Part shown: piece after piece, positions 1 through 4,723 of the stretch
How the letters are laid out: every line of letters starts with the position of its first letter
Numbering within the stretch: the first letter of the stretch is position 1
DNA from: Rikenellaceae bacterium
Lineage (GTDB): Bacteria; Bacteroidota; Bacteroidia; Bacteroidales; Rikenellaceae
NCBI GenBank assembly: GCA_020859875.1
Contig: JAJBVJ010000064.1
Location: forward strand, 1 to 7,156
Direction of reading: 5' to 3'
DNA length: 7,156 bases
Made by a program: the position numbers and the translations under genes
The notes under the pieces: model-generated
Database searches by the model: none
Told to the model about the DNA's origin: nothing
The model's input: only the letters and a program-made list of their open reading frames with translations

Positions 1-114
1 TTCCTAAACCCATTTTACAATGGTCGCAAGTTTACCGGTTGGTTAAAGAGTTGTTTTCCCTTATTGTTTTCTTTTGGTATACCTATTTAACAATACAAAG
101 ATAATAATAATCCA

Positions 115-161
115 GCAGTAGCGCAAATAAGTTACTGCAAAAAAGTTACTAAATACAGTAA
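115..161. promoter_or_regulatory. Operator-like cluster of TTACT/AGTAA repeats upstream of the first XRE gene
   Basis: The sequence shows GCAGTA (115-120) facing TACTGC (133-138). The octamer AAGTTACT is repeated directly at 129-136 and 143-150, and TTACT (146-150) forms a perfect dyad with AGTAA (157-161) across six bases. The cluster ends nine bases before the ATG at 170. XRE-family repressors commonly bind short dyads in their own promoters, so autoregulation is a reasonable inference. No clear -33/-7 promoter pair was found around it. Confidence 0.45.
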
Positions 162-169
162 TTTGTTAT

Positions 170-391
170 ATGGGAAGCCAAAAAAGGGATGATAAATTTA
201 TAGGATTCATAGGCAAAAAACTCAAAGAACTACGCCGGGAAAAAGGAGTGTCCCAAATAGAAGTTTATATCGATACGAATATAAACGTCAAAAGGATCGA
301 AGCCGGCACTCAAAACATTTCTGTATCTACCCTCAGGGCTCTTTGTCTATACTACGGCATTCCCCTCGAAGAATTCTTCAAAGGGCAGTAA
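170..391 (+). CDS. Small XRE-family helix-turn-helix DNA-binding protein (first of a tandem pair)
   Basis: This 73-residue protein is almost entirely one Cro/C1-type HTH domain. A basic first helix (GKKLKELRREKG, about residues 15-26) is followed by helices 2-3 around SQIEVYIDTNINVKRIEAG (28-46) and a closing STLRALCLYYGIPLEEFF segment (53-70). It has no sensor, dimerisation extension or enzyme domain, so it is probably a stand-alone transcription regulator. The ATG at 170 is the only sensible start, with AT-rich sequence rather than a Shine-Dalgarno in front, as usual in Bacteroidota. It aligns without gaps to the next gene; by hand I count 34 of 73 identical residues. Codon use is visibly more AT-rich than in the genes to the right, which may mean horizontal acquisition. 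No toxin-like partner is adjacent. The regulated genes are unknown; the repeats just upstream suggest it controls itself. Confidence 0.9.
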   Translation: MGSQKRDDKFIGFIGKKLKELRREKGVSQIEVYIDTNINVKRIEAGTQNISVSTLRALCLYYGIPLEEFFKGQ

Positions 392-445
392 TCAGGCCTG
401 CGGTCTCGATTTAAATTGGCCTCCTTTAAGATCGACAAGTTTTAT

Positions 446-667
446 ATGAGTCGTGAACGCATTGAAAGGGAATTTTTACGGGCTGTCGGAAAAAAATTAA
501 AAGAGATCCGTCAGGGCAGGAATTACACACAGGAATATGTGTACGAACGGACAAAAATAAACCTCGATCGCATCGAGAATGCGCGAAGCAATTTCACCCT
601 TTCGACCCTCCATATCCTTTGCAAATTTTACGGTGTCCCCCTCGAAGAATTCTTCAAAGGGCTGTAA
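446..667 (+). CDS. Small XRE-family helix-turn-helix DNA-binding protein (second of a tandem pair)
   Basis: This is the paralogue of the preceding gene, starting 54 bases after its stop. The frame is open from a TTG at 416, but I prefer the ATG at 446. That start gives 73 residues, exactly the length of the neighbour, and a gapless alignment from residue 1. The HTH is laid out the same way: GKKLKEIRQGRN (15-26), TQEYVYERTKINLDRIENA (28-46) and STLHILCKFYGVPLEEFF (53-70). The two proteins differ in the likely recognition helix (INVKRIEAG against INLDRIENA), so they may read different operators. The last 41 coding and stop-proximal bases are nearly identical to the first gene, including a 25-base exact match. 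It is probably cotranscribed with the first gene, since no separate promoter is seen in the short gap. Targets are unknown. Confidence 0.88.
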   Translation: MSRERIEREFLRAVGKKLKEIRQGRNYTQEYVYERTKINLDRIENARSNFTLSTLHILCKFYGVPLEEFFKGL

Positions 668-925
668 TCGGTTATATTTTGCCGTGTTCCCGCAATGTGG
701 GGATCATAGGGCGGCACTACGGTAAATTGAAGCCGCAGATAGGCCCGGCCTTCCGGCGCACTGGCCGAATGCCGAGTACCTACCAAGTAATCCGAAGAGG
801 TCTTGTGATAGAAAAGGGAGTCCGGTGCGGAAATATCCCTGGTTACTTACAGCGCGGAGAGTTACCTGCGGACAAGGATTTGCCGCCGGCGGTACCTCCG
901 CCGGATATTGTTCCGGGAATATTCC
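668..925. other. Gene-poor gap between the XRE pair and the thioesterase
   Basis: No convincing gene lies here on either strand. An open + frame crosses it, but the translation has no recognisable family, and the frame runs into the antisense of the thioesterase. The only structure seen is a GC-rich inverted repeat, CCGGCGG (886-892) and CCGCCGG (898-904). The gap separates convergent transcripts, so it must hold the ends of both, but neither hairpin side has a clear T-run. Confidence 0.5.
886..904 (-). terminator. Possible terminator hairpin downstream of the thioesterase
   Basis: A perfect seven-base-pair GC stem (886-892 with 898-904) has a five-base loop and lies about 20 bases past the thioesterase stop. 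It has no poly-U tail on either strand, so termination is only a guess from position. Confidence 0.25.
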
Positions 926-1339
926 CTAAAGATCGATCCCTCCCATGGCATCGCGCCACCTTTGCGGAATTTCTATCGAGATCTGCCGATCGAAATCGAA
1001 GGCAACCATCACGCTGCGGCTTTCTGCCTTGACCTCGCCTTTCCCGGGGGCCACGATCCGCTGAAAAAGAGTGAAGCTCTTGGTGCCGATCTTCTCCAGA
1101 CTCGTCTCGACGTGGATATACTCGTCCAGGTGCGTCTGGGAATGATAGGAGGTGCTGGTTGCGGCGGTGATGATCCCCTCGCCGCGGAAAATGTCCTCGG
1201 CCTCCAATACCTTCACGAACCAGTCGTTCTTTCCAATGTCGAAATAGTGCTGCAGATTTACGTTGTTTACATGGCCCAGTATATCGACATCCGCAAATCT
1301 TTTCTGAATCGGGGTTACGGTCGTACTAATTTCACCCAT
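926..1339 (-). CDS. Acyl-CoA thioesterase, 4HBT/YbgC-FadM-like hotdog fold
   Basis: This 137-residue single-domain hotdog protein would hydrolyse acyl-CoA thioesters in the cytoplasm. The family signature is clear near the N-terminus: F15-A-D17-V-D19-I-L-G22-H23-V-N25-N26, then Y32 and F33. D19 aligns with the catalytic Asp of 4-hydroxybenzoyl-CoA thioesterase-like enzymes, and the HVNN stretch is typical of the YbgC/FadM branch. Length is normal for the family. The ATG is on the complement of 1337-1339, and the stop is a TAG at 926-928. It lies 102 bases downstream of the threonylcarbamoyl-AMP synthase on the same strand, so read-through is possible. However, a dyad present just before its start and again at the upstream gene's stop suggests separate control. 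The chain length or natural substrate cannot be read from the sequence. Family confidence is high, substrate confidence low. Confidence 0.92.
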   Translation of the reverse strand: MGEISTTVTPIQKRFADVDILGHVNNVNLQHYFDIGKNDWFVKVLEAEDIFRGEGIITAATSTSYHSQTHLDEYIHVETSLEKIGTKSFTLFQRIVAPGKGEVKAESRSVMVAFDFDRQISIEIPQRWRDAMGGIDL

Positions 1340-1344
1340 TTTCC

Positions 1345-1360
1345 TGTATCATTTGTTACA
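1345..1360. promoter_or_regulatory. Operator-like dyad TGTATC-ATTT-GTTACA ahead of the thioesterase
   Basis: This dyad lies five bases upstream of the thioesterase start codon (minus strand). It matches 15 of 16 bases of the perfect dyad at 1431-1446. The half-site geometry TGTA-(A/T), six bases, TTACA resembles CRP/FNR-family sites. A regulator binding here would sit across the leader or the transcription start. Confidence 0.45.
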
Positions 1361-1430
1361 TTTTGCAGACTCTGCTTTTAATATCTTCCCGAAATGAGCC
1401 CATTCCATATTCAAATTAGACCCGTTATAT

Positions 1431-1446
1431 TGTAACATTTGTTACA
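1431..1446. promoter_or_regulatory. Operator-like perfect dyad TGTAAC-ATTT-GTTACA
   Basis: Six-base arms are perfectly complementary around a four-base spacer. The right arm covers the stop codon of the threonylcarbamoyl-AMP synthase (1442-1444). Centre-to-centre distance to the second copy at 1345-1360 is 86 bases. In RNA it could also fold as a short hairpin at the end of the upstream message. It may be a distal operator for the thioesterase. Confidence 0.45.
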
Positions 1447-2041
1447 TTCTTATAACTTTTACCTCCCCGCCCCTTCCGAGGGATACGATGGCCGACGGGC
1501 GGCCGGTGGCCCCTTTTTCGAACTGCCGCGGTACGATAAAATCCACTCCGTCGAGTATGATGGGGGATATGTCGTCGAATCCGGCCGGAGTGGGCCTTCC
1601 GGATAGGTTTGCCGAGGTCGATACCAACGGGCGACGGTACCTGCGCAACAGAAGCGAGCAAAACTCGTGGCGGGGAACCCTCACCCCGAGCGTACCCTCG
1701 GGGGGTACGAGCTCCGGAGCCACTCCGCAACCACCCGGAAGGATAAGTGTCAGGGGTGTATCGCTGTATTCCATCATTTGCCACGCCACATCGGGCACCC
1801 CGGAGGTGTACCGCGCCGCACTGTCGGGCGAATCCACCAGCACGAGCATACTCCTTTTATCGGCCGACCCCTTCAGGGCATATACCTTTCGGACGGCGGC
1901 GGAATCGGTGGCGTCGCATCCTATTCCCCAGACGGTATCGGTCGGGTAAAGGATCACGCCGCCCCGTTTCAGTACGGCGGCCGCCCGGTCGACAGCCTCC
2001 GAAAGAGGGCCGCCAGGGGAATGTTTCGTATCGGTTTTCAT
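1442..2041 (-). CDS. tsaC: L-threonylcarbamoyladenylate synthase (YrdC/Sua5 family)
   Basis: This 199-residue protein consists of one YrdC domain. The family makes threonylcarbamoyl-AMP from threonine, bicarbonate and ATP. The TsaD-containing complex then transfers the group to A37 of tRNAs reading ANN codons (t6A). Visible motifs are YPTDTVWGIGCDA (residues 32-44), with the near-invariant PTDT-GxG core; a basic K57-G-S-A-D-K62-R63 segment; and P138-L-V-S-T-S-A-N145-L-S-G, the nucleotide-binding SxN motif. It lacks the extra C-terminal Sua5 domain, so it is the short TsaC/YciO-like type. The symbol is assigned by function; a YciO-like paralogue with a different role is the main alternative. 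The ATG on the complement of 2039-2041 gives the expected N-terminal length. A TAnnTTTG box lies eleven bases upstream, so the transcript probably has a very short leader. It is divergent from yebC. Confidence 0.93.
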   Translation of the reverse strand: MKTDTKHSPGGPLSEAVDRAAAVLKRGGVILYPTDTVWGIGCDATDSAAVRKVYALKGSADKRSMLVLVDSPDSAARYTSGVPDVAWQMMEYSDTPLTLILPGGCGVAPELVPPEGTLGVRVPRHEFCSLLLRRYRRPLVSTSANLSGRPTPAGFDDISPIILDGVDFIVPRQFEKGATGRPSAIVSLGRGGEVKVIRM

Positions 2042-2051
2042 GGATTAAAGA

Positions 2052-2059
2052 CAAAAGTA
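2052..2059 (-). promoter_or_regulatory. Bacteroidota -7 box for the threonylcarbamoyl-AMP synthase
   Basis: On the minus strand the sequence reads TACTTTTG, a full match to TAnnTTTG. No TTTG is seen at the -33 position. Its closeness to the start codon at 2041 predicts a leader of only a few bases. Confidence 0.45.
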
Positions 2060-2074
2060 ATATTTTTTGCCTGT

Positions 2075-2106
2075 TTTGTCTATTCCGCGAAAAGGTTATA
2101 ACTTTG
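2075..2106 (+). promoter_or_regulatory. Bacteroidota promoter for yebC (-33 TTTG, -7 TAACTTTG)
   Basis: TTTG at 2075-2078 and TAACTTTG at 2099-2106 are separated by 20 bases, inside the 19-21 base range of the Bacteroides housekeeping-sigma consensus. Transcription would begin near 2112, giving a leader of about 30 bases before the ATG at 2143. This is the best promoter in the window. Confidence 0.7.
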
Positions 2107-2142
2107 TATGATTTTCATCAATTATTATAATCCACGACCGAT

Positions 2143-2871
2143 ATGGGAAGGGCGTTCGAATACCGCAAGGCAACCAAACTCAAGCGCTGGGGAAATATGG
2201 CCCGCGTGTTCACCAAACTGGGCAAGGCCATCGAGATGGCAGTGAAGGATAGCGGCCCCGACCCGTCGTCCAACACCCGCCTGAGGGTTCTGATCCAGAA
2301 CGCCAAGTCGGAAAATATGCCCAAGGAGAACATCGAGAGGGCTATCAAGCGGGCGATCTCCAAAGATACCGCCGACTACAAGGAGATGGTCTACGAGGGT
2401 TACGGCCCCTACGGGATAGCCATGGTCGTGGAAACGGCGACGGACAATACCACCCGCACCGTTGCCAACGTTCGCAGTTATTTCAATAAGGCGGGCGGCT
2501 CGCTGGGCACCTCGGGGAGTGTGAGCTTTATGTTCGACCATAAATGTGTCTTTAAGTTCAAGGCTCCCGACGAGCTCGACCTCGAAGAGTTGGAACTGGA
2601 GCTGATCGACTTCGGGGTGGACGAACTCTTTGCCGACGAAGACGGCAGCATTCAGATATACGGCACTTTCGAATCCTACGGCGCCATCCAGAAATTCCTC
2701 GAAGACCGCGGCCTGGAGATCGTAAGCGGCCAGTTTGTCCGCCTGCCTACCGACACGAAGGAGGTAACCCCCGAGCAGAGGGAGTCGGTGAACAAGCTGA
2801 TCGAAAAACTCGAAGAGGACGACGACGTGACCAACGTCTTTACCAATATGAAGGAGGAAGAGGAGGAATAA
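2143..2871 (+). CDS. yebC: YebC/PmpR/TACO1 family protein
   Basis: This 242-residue protein matches the YebC family along its whole length. The N-terminus MGRAFEYRKATKLKRWGNMA is characteristic of the Bacteroidota branch. It is followed by NTRLRVLIQNAKSENMPKEN (about 44-63), IERAIKRAI, and YEGYGPYGIAMVVETATDN with RTVANVRSYFNKAGGSLGTSGSVSFMF, the family's signature block. The family was long annotated as transcriptional regulators. Mitochondrial TACO1 and more recent bacterial work point to a role in translation, helping ribosomes through difficult stretches such as polyproline. The C-terminus ends in a strongly acidic tail (EEDDDVTNVFTNMKEEEEE). The ATG at 2143 gives the conserved start. It is monocistronic, with its own promoter in front and a strong hairpin 26 bases after the stop. 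The true role in this organism cannot be decided from sequence. Confidence 0.97.
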   Translation: MGRAFEYRKATKLKRWGNMARVFTKLGKAIEMAVKDSGPDPSSNTRLRVLIQNAKSENMPKENIERAIKRAISKDTADYKEMVYEGYGPYGIAMVVETATDNTTRTVANVRSYFNKAGGSLGTSGSVSFMFDHKCVFKFKAPDELDLEELELELIDFGVDELFADEDGSIQIYGTFESYGAIQKFLEDRGLEIVSGQFVRLPTDTKEVTPEQRESVNKLIEKLEEDDDVTNVFTNMKEEEEE

Positions 2872-2896
2872 AGTTACAATTCCGCTTTAAGCCACC

Positions 2897-2922
2897 GTTA
2901 AGGCCCCGTTCGGGGCCTTAAC
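2897..2922 (+). terminator. Hairpin terminator of yebC
   Basis: A perfect 11-base-pair stem, GTTAAGGCCCC (2897-2907) with GGGGCCTTAAC (2912-2922), closes a GTTC loop, 26 bases after the yebC stop. The following bases (TATTACC) are a poor U-tract, so termination may be imperfect or rely on another factor. Confidence 0.65.
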
Positions 2923-3298
2923 TATTACCGGCCGACACCGCCGAATTGTAGCCACTCGAGCCGCTTCCGCTTGGCCGGGAAGCAGACCTGTGCAAACCTG
3001 AATAGATATTTTTATTTCCCGGAACCCGGCCCGGGACTGCCGCCATGAACGGTACCGACCCACCCGGGCGGGAACCGACCGGCCCTATATGCCAGTTTCG
3101 CCCCCGCAGCTCTCGCGGGCGAAATTTATCCGGGCTGCTCGAAGCGGCTACTCGCGCTAACCGTTTCTTCATTTTAAGGCGGCCCCGTTGCCCCGCAGTG
3201 CCACCGGTTATTCCTTCGCCGAAAGCGGCTCTGTTTTCATAATACCCGCCTCGTTAAAACATTTTCCGGTATTATTTGGCGGATTTTTCCGGCCTTTA
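2923..3298. other. Intergenic stretch without a supported gene
   Basis: I see no recognisable gene between the yebC terminator and the lipoprotein promoter region. It is mostly GC-rich with an AT island at 3001-3017. It contains one orphan hairpin at 3096-3124, listed separately. An 84-codon minus-strand frame (2918-3172) starts with MKKRLARVAASSS but has low-complexity Arg/Ser/Gly content and runs into the terminator, so I do not call it. Confidence 0.5.
3096..3124 (+). terminator. Orphan terminator-like hairpin
   Basis: TTTCGCCC (3096-3103) pairs with GGGCGAAA (3117-3124). An inner GC pair (3106-3107 with 3115-3116) sits beyond a two-base bulge. TTTAT follows on the + strand, so the shape fits an intrinsic terminator. 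No gene ends here: yebC already has its own hairpin more than 170 bases upstream. It could be a backup terminator or the end of a small RNA. Confidence 0.35.
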
Positions 3299-3316
3299 CG
3301 TTATATAATTATAACG
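3299..3316. promoter_or_regulatory. AT-rich dyad with TATAAT upstream of the lipoprotein
   Basis: CGTTATA (3299-3305) and TATAACG (3310-3316) are perfect seven-base arms around TAAT. TATAAT at 3304-3309 lies inside, and a TTTG at 3275-3278 lies about 20 bases before the dyad. Together they suggest a promoter overlapped by an operator, although the Bacteroidota -7 consensus itself is not matched. Confidence 0.35.
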
Positions 3317-3336
3317 GAAACGGCCGGCAATCGGAC

Positions 3337-3379
3337 TTTCCGGGATACCAGTCCCACCGGACGGGGCTTGTCCCGGAAA
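3337..3379 (+). promoter_or_regulatory. Structured leader hairpin of the lipoprotein gene
   Basis: The outer stem TTTCCGGGA (3337-3345) pairs perfectly with TCCCGGAAA (3371-3379). Inside it, AGTCCC (3350-3355) pairs with GGGGCT (3363-3368) with one G-U pair and a seven-base loop. It lies 52 bases before the start codon. There is no poly-U behind it, so it looks more like a regulatory or stabilising leader than a terminator. It matches no riboswitch class I can name. Confidence 0.4.
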
Positions 3380-3431
3380 TACGATACCGCCGGAGCCTTA
3401 CCGATTACTAACCAAATAAACCTTATTATCT

Positions 3432-4388
3432 ATGAAAAAGACCCTTTTACTATTGGTTGCCGCATCGGCTTTCTGCCTGGGCTCGTGCAGCGACGACGAC
3501 AAAGACTACGGCATAACCCTGGCCGGTGAGTCTACCGTAGCACTTACTCCCGGCGTAAGGGTGCACATCCCGGCGCTCTATTCTTTCAGCCCTTCCCGTG
3601 AAGCCTTCGAACTCCAGTTCAAGGTGCAAGACAGCTCCATTGCAATGCTTGACGGGGAATATCTCAGATTCGCTTCCAACGGCCAGACCACCGTACAGGT
3701 AATCGGCAACGGGAGTATAGAATCGCCGGTGATAACCGTCGTCTGTACTTCTCCCGTAACGGGAATTAATACCAGCGTTAGCCGTATAATCCTTAAGCCC
3801 GGGGAGAGTATTCTACTTTCGGACTGCTTCTCAGTCGAGCCGGTAACGGCCTCCGAGCCCGGCCTGGATTACAAGGTAGACGACGAGCAGGTGGCAAAAA
3901 TTCAGGACGGCTACCTCCATTTCGTATCCGCGGGAACCACCGGGATTACGGCCTACGCGACGGACGGCAGCGGGGTTTCCTCCGCTATGGTGGAGATCGT
4001 CTGCAGCGAACCCATTGTGGGAAAGGACTGGATAGCTACCGCCTCCTCCCACGTACCTACGGAGGTTCCGAACAGCCAGACCGGGAGTAGCTTCCTTCCC
4101 ACTCCCTCATGTGCCATAGACGGGCAGGCGGGAACTTTTTGGCAATCCGATGTTCATATAATGTCACACCAGGACGAATGGCTTATGCTCGATATGAAAT
4201 CGGTGGGAACTGTCAGTTCCGTTACCGTTACGGACAATGTAATCAACCATACCCTAGCTTTCGACCTTTACGTCAGCGACACCGACCAGGCGGATCTCGA
4301 CGCCGACCACGCTTCTTTCGTGAAGGTTGGTTCGGGAGAGATCGGAAATATGAAAGTAGACTTCCCTGCCGCAGCGCACGGTATGTAA
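3432..4388 (+). CDS. Surface lipoprotein with Ig-like repeats and a frameshifted F5/8 type C (discoidin) domain
   Basis: As read, this is 318 residues. The signal peptide MKKTLLLLVAASAFCLGSC has a lipobox ending at Cys19, the lipidation site. The following Ser-Asp-Asp-Asp matches the export signal that sends Bacteroidota lipoproteins to the outer face of the outer membrane. Residues of about 28-107 and 108-193 look like two Ig-like (BIG2-type) modules, each ending in a V(V/EI)VCxxPxxG-like strand. From DWIATASSH (about 200) to the end is a discoidin-type domain with the usual AIDGQAGTFWQSD and WLMLDM segments, a fold that often binds glycans. The frame closes at a TAA (4386-4388) before the final strand. 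That strand, ARYVKIVV..., is found intact in the -1 frame up to 4465. Restoring one base would give 344 residues. No SusC/SusD or glycoside hydrolase is adjacent, so the ligand is unknown. Confidence 0.88.
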   Translation: MKKTLLLLVAASAFCLGSCSDDDKDYGITLAGESTVALTPGVRVHIPALYSFSPSREAFELQFKVQDSSIAMLDGEYLRFASNGQTTVQVIGNGSIESPVITVVCTSPVTGINTSVSRIILKPGESILLSDCFSVEPVTASEPGLDYKVDDEQVAKIQDGYLHFVSAGTTGITAYATDGSGVSSAMVEIVCSEPIVGKDWIATASSHVPTEVPNSQTGSSFLPTPSCAIDGQAGTFWQSDVHIMSHQDEWLMLDMKSVGTVSSVTVTDNVINHTLAFDLYVSDTDQADLDADHASFVKVGSGEIGNMKVDFPAAAHGM

Positions 4389-4465
4389 AGATAGTGGTAA
4401 CCAGTACGGCCGCCGACCAGGGGGTCATATATTACGCCACCATTTCGAACGTCGATATACAATAG
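4376..4465 (+). pseudogene. Out-of-frame C-terminal end of the lipoprotein's F5/8 type C domain
   Basis: In the -1 frame, codons from GCA at 4376 encode ARYVKIVVTS, then TAADQGVIYYATISNVDIQ, and a TAG at 4463-4465. ARYV(K/R) leading into a hydrophobic strand and an ISNVDI-like end is the standard C-terminus of discoidin domains. The 29 residues therefore belong to the preceding gene. The junction at 4368-4379 is an alternating GC run (GCCGCAGCGCAC), where one lost base would explain the shift. A sequencing error would look the same. Confidence 0.8.
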
Positions 4466-4484
4466 AAAGAGGGCACAAAAAACG

Positions 4485-4516
4485 AAAGTGCAGCCGGGCC
4501 CCGGCTGCACTTTTTT
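4485..4516 (+). terminator. Intrinsic terminator of the lipoprotein gene
   Basis: AAAGTGCAGCCGG (4485-4497) pairs perfectly with CCGGCTGCACTTT (4501-4513), with a three-base loop and six T's at 4511-4516. It begins 20 bases after the TAG at 4463-4465. That distance supports 4465 as the original gene end rather than 4388. A-rich sequence before the stem means it could also work on the other strand. Confidence 0.9.
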
Positions 4517-4590
4517 GTCGACCGATACCGGGGTGACCGGGGTGGGCCGGATAAAAGCGATTTCGGCGGTAATTTAATTGCCGGGGGCAC

Positions 4591-4625
4591 AATAAAAATG
4601 CGCCGGGAGGAGCCCCGGCGCATTT
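4591..4625 (-). terminator. Intrinsic terminator for the minus-strand DUF3467 transcript
   Basis: AAATGCGCCGGG (4596-4607) pairs perfectly with CCCGGCGCATTT (4614-4625), with a six-base loop. On the minus strand the stem is followed by a T-rich run (complement of AATAAAAA), so it suits transcripts arriving from the right. It is about 100 bases past the DUF3467 stop. Confidence 0.8.
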
Positions 4626-4723
4626 AATGTTCATGAAGTGAACACACTGTGATTTTAGGGTATAAATGGGGAGTTAACGAAAAATATAATAATATATATA
4701 AATATGAAGGTTATTCCTTTTTG

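Noticed and set aside
1..90. A frame open from the window edge to a TAA at 88-90, reading FLNPFYNGRKFTGWLK and onward
   Set aside because: It could be the tail of a gene cut by the window edge, but 29 open codons are expected often enough by chance and no family is recognisable.
393..400. CAGGCCTG palindrome between the XRE genes
   Set aside because: Eight bases only, with no repeat elsewhere nearby and no T-run; too short to claim a site or terminator.
170..667. A toxin-antitoxin module built on the XRE proteins
   Set aside because: Both genes encode HTH domains only; no RelE-, HipA- or other toxin-like protein lies beside them.
619..1032. An open + frame running from the second XRE gene into the thioesterase antisense
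   Set aside because: It overlaps two supported genes and its translation shows no domain or plausible start context.
2918..3172. An 84-codon minus-strand frame beginning MKKRLARVAASSS
   Set aside because: Low-complexity Arg/Ser/Gly/Pro content, no family, no promoter, and its end lies inside the yebC terminator.
4365..4390. Programmed -1 frameshifting in the lipoprotein
   Set aside because: A -1 slip at GCG would join the frames, but there is no slippery heptamer and no downstream stimulatory structure that I can see; a simple one-base deletion is the better explanation.
4681..4712. AT-rich run in the 3' region of the DUF3467 gene
   Set aside because: Simple AT-rich 3' untranslated sequence without iterons, dyads or a promoter match.
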